Origin: DATAES01 sp963721305
GTDB lineage: Bacteria; Actinomycetota; Acidimicrobiia; Acidimicrobiales; JACDCH01
Length of the DNA: 64,000 bases
NCBI GenBank assembly: GCA_963721305.1
Contig: CAVRIR010000005.1
Coordinates: 992,001 to 1,056,000 of the forward strand
Direction: 5' to 3'
The translations under genes and the position numbers were made by a program. Below the pieces are notes generated by a model. The model did not search any database. It worked only from the letters and a program-made list of their open reading frames with translations, and was not told where the DNA came from. Below are positions 17,933-25,961 of this stretch, one piece after another. The stretch's first letter is position 1. Each line of letters starts with the position of its first letter.

Positions 17933-19075
17933 TCAGATCAGCTTGAGCTCCGGGTGGAAGCGCCGAGTCGGCGCGAGCTCGACGTCGATGCGTTCCGCGA
18001 TCGAGGCGAACACCTGCGAAGCTTCGCTGTCCGGCGCAACCGCCACGATCGGTGCGCCGATGTCGCCGCCCTCGCGCATGGCGGGCACCAGCGGCACCTG
18101 TCCGATGAGCGGCACCTCGAGCAGCTCGGCGAGCCGCGCGCCGCCGCCGCGCCCGAACAGCTCGTAGCGCTTGCCGTCGTCGCCGGTGAACCACGCCATG
18201 TTCTCGATGACGCCCTTCACCTCGAGGTTGACCTTGTGCGCCATGAACCCGGCGCGCTGCGCCACTCGCTGTGCGGCGGGTTGCGGTGTGGTGACGACGT
18301 ACATCTCGGCGCGCGGCAGCATCTGCGCGAGTGAGATCGACACGTCGCCGGTGCCGGGTGGCAGGTCGACGAGGAGGAACTCGGGATCGTCCCAGTAGAC
18401 GTCGGTGAGGAATTGCTCCAACGCCTTGTGCAGCATCGGTCCTCGCCAGATCACCGGCTGGTCCTCGTCTGCGAAGAACCCGATCGAGATGCAGCGCACC
18501 CCGTGTGCTTCGGGCGGCAACAGCATCTCGTCGATCACGACAGGAGGACGATCGACGCCGAGCATCTTCGGGATCGAGAATCCCCACACGTCCGCATCGA
18601 CCACAGCGACGGACCGACCGCGTTGCGCGAGCGAGATGGCGAGGTTCGTCGTGACCGACGACTTGCCGACGCCGCCCTTGCCCGACGCGACGAGCAGAAC
18701 GCGTGTGCGGGACGAAGGATCCGCGAACGGGATGGCACGACCCTGCGCGTGGCCGTGGGCCGCGTTCGTGCCCGCGGTCGACGCCGGATCACCGTGCAGC
18801 CGCTCGCGCAGCGCACGGAGCTCATCCTCACTCATGACGGTGAAATCGAGGCCAACGGTCTGCACGCCGTCGAGGACCTTCACCGCCTCGGTGACCCGCC
18901 GATCGATCTCGGCCCGCAGCGGGCAACCGGGCACCGTCAGCGCGATGAGGACGTGGACATCGCCACCGTCGATGCCGATGTTCTTGACCATGCCCAGGTC
19001 GACGATGCTGCGGTGCAGCTCGGGGTCTTCCACGGGCCGGAGCGCGTCGACGACCTGGGCCTGGGAGACGGGCAT
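17933..19075 (-). CDS. mrp: Mrp/NBP35-type Fe-S cluster carrier ATPase
   Basis: Mrp/ApbC proteins carry [4Fe-4S] clusters to apoproteins in an ATP-dependent way. The 380 residues hold an N-terminal MIP18/DUF59 domain (VVDALRPVEDPELHRSIVDLGMV, about 1-90) and a ParA-like ATPase domain with P-loop VASGKGGVGKSSVTTN, DADVWGFSIPKMLG, IWRGPMLHKALEQFL and LVDLPPGTGDVSISLAQ. After VIENMAW the usual CPxC cluster motif is absent, as in other actinobacterial members. It is divergent, by 20 bases, from the SufR-like regulator. Confidence 0.93.
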   Translation of the reverse strand: MPVSQAQVVDALRPVEDPELHRSIVDLGMVKNIGIDGGDVHVLIALTVPGCPLRAEIDRRVTEAVKVLDGVQTVGLDFTVMSEDELRALRERLHGDPASTAGTNAAHGHAQGRAIPFADPSSRTRVLLVASGKGGVGKSSVTTNLAISLAQRGRSVAVVDADVWGFSIPKMLGVDRPPVVIDEMLLPPEAHGVRCISIGFFADEDQPVIWRGPMLHKALEQFLTDVYWDDPEFLLVDLPPGTGDVSISLAQMLPRAEMYVVTTPQPAAQRVAQRAGFMAHKVNLEVKGVIENMAWFTGDDGKRYELFGRGGGARLAELLEVPLIGQVPLVPAMREGGDIGAPIVAVAPDSEASQVFASIAERIDVELAPTRRFHPELKLI

Positions 19076-19095
19076 GCCCGTAAACTTACCGGCGT

Positions 19096-19830
19096 ATGGA
19101 TCCAGGTCCGCTCTCGCCCACCGAGTTCGCGTCCGTCGTCACGGCGATCACCTCGGCGTTCGGGGATCCCACGCGCCGCGACATCTACCTGTTCGCGCGC
19201 GCCAATCGCGACGGCGTGACGGCCTCGCAGGTGGCCGAGCGGTTCGCGCTGCATCCGAACGTGGCTCGCCACCACCTCGACAAGCTCGCGGGCGGCGGCT
19301 ACGTCGAGGTAGCGGTCGAGCGCGCCGAAGGTGCCGGCGTCGGTCGTCCATCGAAGCGATACCGCGTCGCAGAGAAGGACGTCGCGCTGGAGTTCCCCGT
19401 GCGTCACGACGACCTTCTCGTGACGCTGCTCGGCAAAGCGCTCGCGCAACTGCCGCGAGAGCAGGCGGAGGCGATGGCCGAAGAGGTTGGCATCGAGTAC
19501 GGCAAGGCCATGGCCGCGTCGATCGGAGCGTCGGCCGAAGGCGAGGCGGTGCAACGTTCGTTCCGGTCCGCGTTGCACGCGGTCGCCGACGCGCTGACCG
19601 CGCACGGCTTCGCCGCGCACGCCGAGAAGCGCGGCAACGCGCTGCGCATCGTGTCCGAGCACTGTCCTTTCGGCGACGCGGCGATCGAACACCCGGTGAT
19701 CTGCGCCGTCGACCGAGGTCTGGTGAAAGGGATGCTCGCCGCGCTCTACGGCGACGCCGAGACCGCCACGAAGTCGTCGCTGCCAATGGGCGACGACGTG
19801 TGCGTGACCGCGGTCGTCGACGCGGTGTGA
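19096..19830 (+). CDS. SufR-like helix-turn-helix regulator
   Basis: The 244 residues have an N-terminal winged HTH of ArsR/DeoR type (AFGDPTRRDIYLFAR, ASQVAERFALHPNVARHHLDKLAGGGYVEV) with the beta-wing AGVGRPSKRYRVA. The C-terminal half has cysteines at 190, 203 and 236; the first pair has the C-x12-C spacing of SufR-type Fe-S repressors (EHCPFGDAAIEHPVIC). It overlaps the cysteine desulfurase gene as GTGA and is divergent from mrp. It probably senses Fe-S or oxidative state and controls these genes. A full SUF operon is not in the window. Confidence 0.82.
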   Translation: MDPGPLSPTEFASVVTAITSAFGDPTRRDIYLFARANRDGVTASQVAERFALHPNVARHHLDKLAGGGYVEVAVERAEGAGVGRPSKRYRVAEKDVALEFPVRHDDLLVTLLGKALAQLPREQAEAMAEEVGIEYGKAMAASIGASAEGEAVQRSFRSALHAVADALTAHGFAAHAEKRGNALRIVSEHCPFGDAAIEHPVICAVDRGLVKGMLAALYGDAETATKSSLPMGDDVCVTAVVDAV

Positions 19831-20957
19831 CGCGGCACTACCTCGATCACGCGTCGACCTCGCCGACCCGTCCTGTCGCGATCGAGGCGATGACCGACGC
19901 GCTGCAACGCTTCGCGGGCGACCCGGGACGCATCCACGAGGAAGGGATGACGGCGCGCCACGCCGTGGAGGTCGCACGCGAACAGGTCGCGTCGTTCTTC
20001 GGATGTCGATCGAGTCGCGAGGTGGTGTTCACCAGCAGCGCGACCGAGTCGATCGCAACCGCGGTGCTCGACGCTTCTGCCCGGAGTGGGCACCAGGTGC
20101 TGACCGCGGTCGAGCACTCAGCCGTCCGGCTCGCCGTCGAGACGAGCTCCCGCGAGGCAACGATCGTCGGTGTCGACGGTGCAGGTCGGGTGGCAGTCGA
20201 CGATGTCGTGCAGGCCATCCGTCCGGACACGTCATGCGTACACGTGCAATGGGGCAACCACGAAGTGGGCACGGTGCAACCGGTGGCGGAGGTCGTCGCC
20301 GCGTGCCGCGACCGTGGCGCACTCGTCCATGTCGATGCCGCACAAGCTGCCGGCCATCTCGACATCGACTTCGCGTCGCTCGGTTGCGATCTGCTGTCGG
20401 TGTCCGCGCACAAGATGGGTGGACCACCGGGTGTCGGCGCACTCCTCGTCCGCCGCGGCGTTCGCCTGCATCCGCTGCTGCGCGGAGGCGATCAAGAGCG
20501 CGCCCGACGCGCCGGCTACGAAAACGTCCCCGCCATCGTCGGCTTCGGCGCCGCAGTGGCGTCGATCGATGTCGCGTCCGAAGCCCCCGCGCAACGAGCG
20601 CTGACCGATCGCATGCTCGAAGCCGTCGCCGGGTTCGATGCGATCGGTCGGATGGTTCCGTACGGCGATCTCGTACATCGCCTTCCGCATCTCGTGTGCT
20701 TCGGCGTGCCAGGTATCGAACCGCAGGCAGTCCTCCTCGGACTCGACCGGGCCGGCATCGCCGCGCATTCGGGGAGCGCGTGCTCGTCCGAGGCTCTCGA
20801 GCCGTCGCCGGTGCTCGAAGCGATGGGCGTCGACGCGCACCGTTCGCTGCGACTCTCCGTCGGATGGTCGAGCACGGATGCAGACGTCGATGCATTCCTC
20901 GACGCGCTACCCCCGGTTGTCGGTGACTTGCGTCGCCTCGGTGGGATCAGCGGCTGA
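19827..20957 (+). CDS. Cysteine desulfurase (NifS/IscS-like)
   Basis: This PLP enzyme mobilises sulfur from cysteine for Fe-S clusters and thio-cofactors. The 376 residues show YLDHASTSPTRP, FTSSATESIATAVLD, HVDAAQAAGHLDIDFA, the PLP lysine in SVSAHKMGGPPGVGAL, and the catalytic cysteine loop HSGSACSSEALEPSPVL of the NifS/IscS class. The GTG at 19827 overlaps the regulator stop in a GTGA string. Its end overlaps the convergent small gene by 11 bases. Confidence 0.93.
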   Translation: MTRHYLDHASTSPTRPVAIEAMTDALQRFAGDPGRIHEEGMTARHAVEVAREQVASFFGCRSSREVVFTSSATESIATAVLDASARSGHQVLTAVEHSAVRLAVETSSREATIVGVDGAGRVAVDDVVQAIRPDTSCVHVQWGNHEVGTVQPVAEVVAACRDRGALVHVDAAQAAGHLDIDFASLGCDLLSVSAHKMGGPPGVGALLVRRGVRLHPLLRGGDQERARRAGYENVPAIVGFGAAVASIDVASEAPAQRALTDRMLEAVAGFDAIGRMVPYGDLVHRLPHLVCFGVPGIEPQAVLLGLDRAGIAAHSGSACSSEALEPSPVLEAMGVDAHRSLRLSVGWSSTDADVDAFLDALPPVVGDLRRLGGISG

Positions 20958-21312
20958 TCGGCGCGTGCCGGCGCTTCGCGTTCGTCGCGACCTCGTCGGG
21001 TACGTCGATCTCGAGCCGCAGCAGGTTCGCCGAGAACGTCTTGCCGAGGTTGTCCGAGCGGAGGCTGCGCGGCGCTCCGCCTCCGAGCGCGTCGTGCAGC
21101 ACGAACTTCAGCGCGAGCACGTTTCGCGCTTCGAATCGCTCGACCGGGCCGCGCACGAGCGAGCCGAAGTGGTCCTTGACCCGTTGCGGCGTGACCGCCT
21201 CGCGGATCGCCTCGTAGGCCGTCTCGTCGTCCGCGAACAGGGAGATGTCGCTGATGTCGCCCTTGTCGCCGCAGCGAGCGCCGCACAGGTCGCGAAGGAG
21301 GATGCGGCGCAT
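20947..21312 (-). CDS. AtuA-like ferredoxin-fold domain protein
   Basis: The 121 residues match the small domain that is usually fused to, or encoded next to, AtuA proteins (acyclic terpene utilisation): LLRDLCGARCGDKGDISDISLFADDE, GPVERFEARNVLALKFVLHDALGGG and RSDNLGKTFSANLLRLEI. Here it stands apart from the AtuA gene at 22.6-23.9 kb, with the SixA and RDD genes between. The two products may still work together. No catalytic residues can be assigned. Confidence 0.78.
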   Translation of the reverse strand: MRRILLRDLCGARCGDKGDISDISLFADDETAYEAIREAVTPQRVKDHFGSLVRGPVERFEARNVLALKFVLHDALGGGAPRSLRSDNLGKTFSANLLRLEIDVPDEVATNAKRRHAPISR

Positions 21313-21339
21313 GGATGAACGTTACGCTCGCCGTCCTCG

Positions 21340-21804
21340 ATGACCGTCTACCTCGTTCGCCACGCCGTCGCCCTGAGCCGGAAGGCCTGGCAGGACGAGG
21401 ACGACGAGCTACGGCCGCTCACGCCCAAGGGTCAGCGGCAGGCCGCGGCGCTCGTCGAACGGCTCCGTGACGCCCCGATCCGGCGGATCATGTCGAGCCC
21501 GGCGGTGCGGTGCGTGGAGACGGTCGGTCCGCTGGGCAAGAAGCTCGGGCTCCGCATCGAGACGGCCGACCTGCTGCAGGAGGGTGCGCAGACCGAGAAG
21601 GCGTATGACCTGCTGCTCAGAGTCGCGGCGAAGAAGGGCGACTCGGTGTTGTGCGCGCACGGTGACCTGATCCCCGAACTGGTCGAGGCGGTCGCCCGGA
21701 GCGGGGCGAAGACCGGGCGACGGTTGTGGGCGAAGGGCTCGACGTGGCGGCTCGAATGGGAGGGCCACCACTTCACGTCGGCGCGGTACCTGCCACCGCC
21801 GTAG
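21340..21804 (+). CDS. sixA: SixA-like phosphohistidine phosphatase
   Basis: The 154-residue protein is a short histidine phosphatase: the start TVYLVRHAVA carries the RHA phospho-acceptor motif, followed by LTPKGQRQAAALVERL, SSPAVRCVETVGPL (second arginine) and LCAHGDLIPELVEA (second catalytic histidine). SixA removes phosphate from phosphohistidine, classically on HPt domains. The short length and lack of insertion favour SixA over phosphoglycerate mutase. It overlaps the convergent RDD gene by 32 bases. Confidence 0.85.
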   Translation: MTVYLVRHAVALSRKAWQDEDDELRPLTPKGQRQAAALVERLRDAPIRRIMSSPAVRCVETVGPLGKKLGLRIETADLLQEGAQTEKAYDLLLRVAAKKGDSVLCAHGDLIPELVEAVARSGAKTGRRLWAKGSTWRLEWEGHHFTSARYLPPP

Positions 21805-22423
21805 CAACCGGTTCCGGCTCGTCGACGCCGGCGGCTTCGGGCCCGGGGTCTGCGTCTGCGGGCACCGTCTCGGCGACGTCCGGCTCGAGCACGACGATCG
21901 TCCCCGAGAACGCATCCCACAGGCTCCGCCGGTGCTCGTCGAGCAGGGCGGCGACGCCGCACATCGCCAGCCAGGCCAACGACGCCGCGACCAGCAGGCG
22001 CGCCGTCGTCGATCCGTCGCCGAGCATCGACAGGCCGATCAGCCCGGCGCCGCCCGGTATCCCCTTGCCGACGACTTCCCGCAGCGCCATGCGAGCGAAG
22101 CCGGGAAGCTCACGGTTGTCAGCACGCACGACCCGGGTGTGCAGGACCACCTTGGACGGCGAGCGTCCGTCGTCCCACGACACGATCCACCACGCCAGCC
22201 AGCCGACCAGCAGGGTGCAGACGATGAGGACACCGTCGAGGAACAGTCCGCCGACGCGCCACGTGAGCGGGGCGAGAGGCGCGTCGAGCCACGGTGACGG
22301 CGGCGCTTGTTGGTCCTCCAGGGGCGGTGGTGGCGGTGCCAGGAAGGACTGCGACGCAGGCGACGGGGCGAGCGGCGGCGCCGACGGCATCACGACCCCG
22401 CTGTCCGACGAACCTTCGCTCAC
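21773..22423 (-). CDS. RDD family membrane protein
   Basis: The 216 residues have a disordered proline-rich N-terminus (PPPPPLEDQQAPP), then the RDD domain: LTWRVGGLFLDGVLIVCTLLVGWL (Arg-Asp-type motif and first membrane segment), SWDDGRSPSKVVLHTRVV, and a further two membrane segments ending in LLDEHRRSLWDAFSGTIVV. The GTG at 22423 gives this start; longer frames would run through the 22-base repeats upstream. The role is unknown; RDD proteins are small membrane proteins sometimes linked to ion transport. Confidence 0.82.
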   Translation of the reverse strand: MSEGSSDSGVVMPSAPPLAPSPASQSFLAPPPPPLEDQQAPPSPWLDAPLAPLTWRVGGLFLDGVLIVCTLLVGWLAWWIVSWDDGRSPSKVVLHTRVVRADNRELPGFARMALREVVGKGIPGGAGLIGLSMLGDGSTTARLLVAASLAWLAMCGVAALLDEHRRSLWDAFSGTIVVLEPDVAETVPADADPGPEAAGVDEPEPVATAVAGTAPT

Positions 22424-22454
22424 GGCCGGACAGTACTGCCGGCTCGCTCGCCGC

Positions 22455-22532
22455 GAACTCCGGGGACGCCGCCTCCGAACTCCCGGTCCGCTGCGTCCGA
22501 ACTCCGGGGACGCCGCCTCCGAACTCCGGGGA
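22455..22532. repeat. 22-bp tandem repeat, about 3.5 copies
   Basis: The string GAACTCC recurs at exactly 22-base spacing, at 22455, 22477, 22499 and 22521. The first and third units are the same (GAACTCCGGGGACGCCGCC plus TCC); the second is diverged. The array ends directly at the dispersed palindrome. It lies in the leader of the RDD gene. Confidence 0.75.
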
Positions 22533-22570
22533 GAAACGGGCGCCATGGCGCCCGTTTCCATCCAACATTC
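22521..22570. repeat. Dispersed palindromic repeat, copy 1
   Basis: A 26-base perfect palindrome (22533-22558) has arms beginning GAAACGGGCGC and centre CATG. It is flanked on the left by GAACTCCGGGGA and on the right by CATCCAACATTC. The same palindrome with both flanks is found inverted at 36380-36432. It lies between the stop of the AtuA-type gene and the RDD gene. Confidence 0.8.
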
Positions 22571-22582
22571 GTGGCCGGCGAA

Positions 22583-23897
22583 CTAGACGGTGGTGAGGTC
22601 GATGCGGACTTGGGCGTCGACGAGGGCTCGGTCGACGGCGAAGGGGGTCACGGCGAGGAGCTGTGTGGGGCCGCCGTCGCGGGCGCGGCCGGTGCCGGAG
22701 ATGGTCGGCGGGCCGGAGAGCCCGAGCACGCCCGCGCCCCGTCCGACGGCGGCCGCAGTGTCGCGGTCGGCGGTGCGCCACGCGAGGCGGCCGATCACCT
22801 CGGATGGTTCGCATTCGTCGTCCACGGCCACGGTCGGGCCGCCGAAGGCGTTGACGCCGAAGTACTCCTCGACCCACTCCTCCACCCCGACGCCCGCACG
22901 ATCCGCGCGCCGACGGATGAACGACAGCGCCGCCCTCGCCTTTGCCTCCGCATCGGGCCACGGATAGGCGAACCGTGCTTCGCCCGCCCACCCCGCGGGC
23001 GTGCACACGAGCCCCTTGTACGTGTCCGGCGGCGGTCCACCGCGCGTGCCCGACACACGCACGCGGTCGTCACCGAGATCGTCGAGCGTCAGCGCCGTGA
23101 AGTCGGCGGTCACGTCGGGATTGAGGTACCGCGCCGGATCGTGCACCTCGTACAGCAACTGCTCGCGCACGGTGTCGAACGTGACCATGCCGCCGGTACC
23201 GGCGGGCTTCGTGATGACTGCGCTGCCGTCCTCTTCGACGTCGGCGATGGGGAAGGCGATGCGCAGCGGGTCCGGGTTCTCCCACCACGCGCCCGAGTAG
23301 TTGCCGCCGGTCACCTGGCCGCTGCACTCGAGCAGATGGCCGACCACGACGCCTGCGGCGAGACGGTCGAAGTCGTCCCAGTCCCAACCGAACTCGTGGA
23401 CGAGCGGCGCAGCGAACAGCGAGGCATCGGCGACGCGGCCGGTGACGACGATGTCCGCGCCGGCCGCGAGCGCGTCGACGATCGGACGTGCGCCGAGGTA
23501 CGCGTTGGCGAACAGTGCGTCGTCCGGCAGCGCCGAGCTCGGACGCGCGTGCGCGCACGTCGTCACCGACGACCGTGGCAACCGTCAGCCCGGATCCCCC
23601 GAGCGCTCTGACGGTGTCGGCGACCGCTCGCCCCGCGGCGATCGGGTTGATGCCGCCGGCGTTCGTGATGAACTTCGTGCGGCCGTCGAGCACGTACGGC
23701 AACGCGGCGCCGACGTACGCCGGCAGGTCACGGGTGTAGCCGAGTGCCTCGTCGCGCTGGCGATCCTTCTGGAGGATGGCCAGCGTGAGCTCGGCGAGGG
23801 CCTCGCAGACCAGGTAGTCGACACCGTCGGCGAGCAGGTCGGCGACCGGCTCGTGGCCGTCGCCGTAGAAGCCCTGGCCCCCGCCGAGCCGGATCAT
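22583..23897 (-). pseudogene. Acyclic terpene utilisation AtuA-type protein (DUF1446), broken by one frameshift
   Basis: AtuA belongs to the acyclic terpene/isovalerate-type catabolic family and its reaction is not settled. The N-terminal part (ATG at 23897) reads IRLGGGQGFYGDG, DYLVCEALAELTLAI and FITNAGGINPIAAG; the rest, in another frame, reads ALPDDALFANAYLGARPIVDAL, IVVTGRVADASLFAAPLVHEFGW and GGNYSGAWWENPDPL to the end. The break is at about 23548-23560; removal of one base joins GDDVR to RPSSALPDD. Length 1315 = 3x438+1 fits one extra base, and 438 residues is normal. It starts 7 bases after the CcmI-like gene, in the same direction. Confidence 0.83.
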
Positions 23898-23904
23898 CCC
23901 CGAC

Positions 23905-24723
23905 TCATCCGCCGCTGGACGTTGAGGACGGGGCGGGACCCGACGACGACGTCGGCGCACACGGCGCGGCCGATGCCGGGTTGGCGAGCGCTTGCTGCAC
24001 CTGTGTGCGGAGGCTTGCGACCTGGTCGACGACCAGCGGCGACGGGTGCAGCGCATCCAGCCGTTGCAGCTCGGCCTGCGCGTCGGTCGCGCATCCGGCT
24101 TGGAACAGCACGACGGCGAGGAACGCGTGGACGTCGGGGTACGTACCGTCGAGCGTCACCGCTTGCTGCAGGTCCTGCACACCCTGCGCGTCACCGCCGA
24201 GGTACCGGAGCCAGCCGCGGTAGGTCAACGCCTCGACGTTCTGAGGCGCTGCGACGAGCACCGCCGTGTAGCAGGAGATCGCCTTGGTCGGATCGTTTCG
24301 GGCCTCGTTCAGGCACTGCGTGTTCTGCTCGCGTGCCGTCTGGGTGATGTCACCGGTGATCGTGTTTCCCGGGTCGCGACGCCCAGCGCTGCGCGCCACG
24401 AAGAACCCGCACAGCAACGCGAACACGATCACCCCCGACACGATGGCCGCCGTGCGCGCCGGACTGGACGTGCGTCGCGCCGCCGCGAACTCCGCCTGCT
24501 CCTCGTCGACCGCGTGCGTGACAGCCGCAAGACGTTCCTCGTAGTCGTGCTTGAGCGTGGTGTAGTCGAGATCGTCGAGATCGCCGGCTTCGTGTTCGCG
24601 CTCGAGGTCGCGCAGCGAGCCCTGCAGGAAGCGCTGCTGCTCTTCGAGCGTGGCCAGCGCGTCCGGGTCGAGGGGCACCTTCCGGGAGGAGGCCGCGCCC
24701 TTGGAGGTCTTCGAGACGGTCAT
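23905..24723 (-). CDS. ccmI: CcmI-like cytochrome c maturation protein with TPR-type domain
   Basis: The 272 residues begin with a helical region typical of CcmI, QQRFLQGSLRDLEREHEAGDL plus DYTTLKHDYEERLAAV, then one membrane segment (TAAIVSGVIVFALLCGFFV, about 105-123) and a tetratricopeptide-like domain (AISCYTAVLVAAPQNVEALTYRGWL). CcmI presents apocytochrome c to the heme ligation complex. It is last in the ccm cluster. Its ATG lies inside the first copy of a 95-base tandem duplication. Confidence 0.78.
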   Translation of the reverse strand: MTVSKTSKGAASSRKVPLDPDALATLEEQQRFLQGSLRDLEREHEAGDLDDLDYTTLKHDYEERLAAVTHAVDEEQAEFAAARRTSSPARTAAIVSGVIVFALLCGFFVARSAGRRDPGNTITGDITQTAREQNTQCLNEARNDPTKAISCYTAVLVAAPQNVEALTYRGWLRYLGGDAQGVQDLQQAVTLDGTYPDVHAFLAVVLFQAGCATDAQAELQRLDALHPSPLVVDQVASLRTQVQQALANPASAAPCAPTSSSGPAPSSTSSGG

Positions 24724-24910
24724 GCCGCAACCCGTGTGACGACGCGAGCGACGCAGCGCCAGCGGCGGAGCGGTGCAGCGCGGCCTGCGTGGCCGGGGAA
24801 CGCCGACAACACGGTCACGCCGCAACCCGTGTGGCGACGCGAGCGACGCAGCGCCAGCGGCGGAGCGGTGCAGCGCGGCCTGCGTGGCCGGGGAACGCCG
24901 ACAACACGGT
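24721..24910. repeat. 95-bp tandem duplication
   Basis: 24721-24815 and 24816-24910 are near-identical direct copies, differing at a few positions only (CATGCCGC against CACGCCGC at the start, GTGTGACG against GTGTGGCG). The copies carry the leader and start codon of the CcmI-like gene: ATG in the copy next to the gene, GTG in the distal copy. The distal end touches the stop of the CcmH gene. Confidence 0.9.
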
Positions 24911-25311
24911 CATGTGACGACCGCCCATCGTCGCCAGCGCCAGAAGGCGAAGCCGATGCCGGTGGCGGCGATGATCAGGCCGGCGATCGGCAGGACCCAC
25001 ACGAGTCCGCCCCAACCGCTCGACGGGGGGCGCAGCAGGATGTCGTTGCCCAGCGTCTGTGCGAAGTACGCGCGAATCTCGCCGTCGGACTGCCCGGCGG
25101 CGATCCGCCGCTCGATCTCGGTACGGATCGCTATCGACGCCTCGGAGTCGGACTCGGCCACGGACTGCCCACGACACACCGGGCACTTGATCGACTGCTC
25201 GAGCGTCAGCGCGCGCTGCTCCGGTGTCGCCGCCGCCGTGGTCCGCGTCCCCAGGAAGAGCGCGGTCGCGAGCACGATCGCCATCAACACGTAACTGAGC
25301 CTGAGCTTCAC
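24910..25311 (-). CDS. ccmH: Cytochrome c maturation protein CcmH
   Basis: CcmH is a membrane-anchored thiol oxidoreductase that reduces the apocytochrome CXXCH. The 133 residues have a signal/anchor at the N-terminus, the signature QSIKCPVCRGQSVAESDS with the LRCPVC-type motif, AIRTEIERRIAAGQSDGEIRAYF, and a C-terminal membrane helix (GGLVWVLPIAGLIIAATGIGF). It overlaps the CcmG gene by 4 bases. Confidence 0.92.
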   Translation of the reverse strand: MKLRLSYVLMAIVLATALFLGTRTTAAATPEQRALTLEQSIKCPVCRGQSVAESDSEASIAIRTEIERRIAAGQSDGEIRAYFAQTLGNDILLRPPSSGWGGLVWVLPIAGLIIAATGIGFAFWRWRRWAVVT

Positions 25312-25961
25312 GGCCCGGTGCTGCCCGCCGGCGCCGAGGGAGCCGACGAAGCCGGTGAGCCCGACGCTCCCGGCGAACCGGAACCGAACAACTGGTCGGA
25401 CAGCTGTCCGATGATCGTGTCGAGCTCTTCGGAGTTCTGCACCGGACGTTGCAGCCGGTCGCGCACGATTCCGAACGGATCGATGATGTACGTGTCCGGC
25501 ACGCGCACGACGGAGTAGTCGAGCGCCATGCGCCCGGAATCGCCCGTGACGACCGGCCAGTCACCGCCGTTGGTGGCGAAGAACTGCTTGACCTTGTCGA
25601 GATCGTCGTTGAACACGACGCTCACGAGCTGCACGCCGTCGTTCGCCTGCTCGTGGCGCTGCGCGAACGACACGAGATCGGGATGCTCCTGCTGGCACGG
25701 CACGCACCACTGCGCGAAGAAGTTCAGGACGACCCATTCGCCTCGGTAGTCGTCGAGGTTGAACTGCTTGCCGTCGAGCGTCGTGCCGACCAGCGAAGGC
25801 GCCGGCTTGTCGTGCAAAGGATCGAAGTCGGCGCGGTCGGCAGCGCTCGAGCGCGTGACGAGGATCGCGACCAACAACATCATCGCCAGCGCGACCGGTA
25901 TCGCGATGAACAGGGCGGCCCGGCCGCGCCGCGGCGGCTGGACGAGTGCAGCCTCGTCCAT
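25308..25961 (-). CDS. ccmG: Thioredoxin-like CcmG/DsbE/TlpA protein
   Basis: The 217 residues have an N-terminal membrane anchor (ALFIAIPVALAMMLLVAIL), and a TlpA-like thioredoxin domain with the redox motif FFAQWCVPCQQEHP at about residue 95-100 and the cis-proline region VRVPDTYIIDPFG. The C-terminal tail is Ser/Pro/Gly-rich. It keeps CcmH and apocytochrome thiols reduced outside the membrane. Its ATG overlaps the stop of ccmF by one base. Confidence 0.92.
   Translation of the reverse strand: MDEAALVQPPRRGRAALFIAIPVALAMMLLVAILVTRSSAADRADFDPLHDKPAPSLVGTTLDGKQFNLDDYRGEWVVLNFFAQWCVPCQQEHPDLVSFAQRHEQANDGVQLVSVVFNDDLDKVKQFFATNGGDWPVVTGDSGRMALDYSVVRVPDTYIIDPFGIVRDRLQRPVQNSEELDTIIGQLSDQLFGSGSPGASGSPASSAPSAPAGSTGP

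Noticed and set aside
22455..22532. Short CRISPR-like repeats
   Set aside because: Units are directly adjacent at 22-base period with no spacers.
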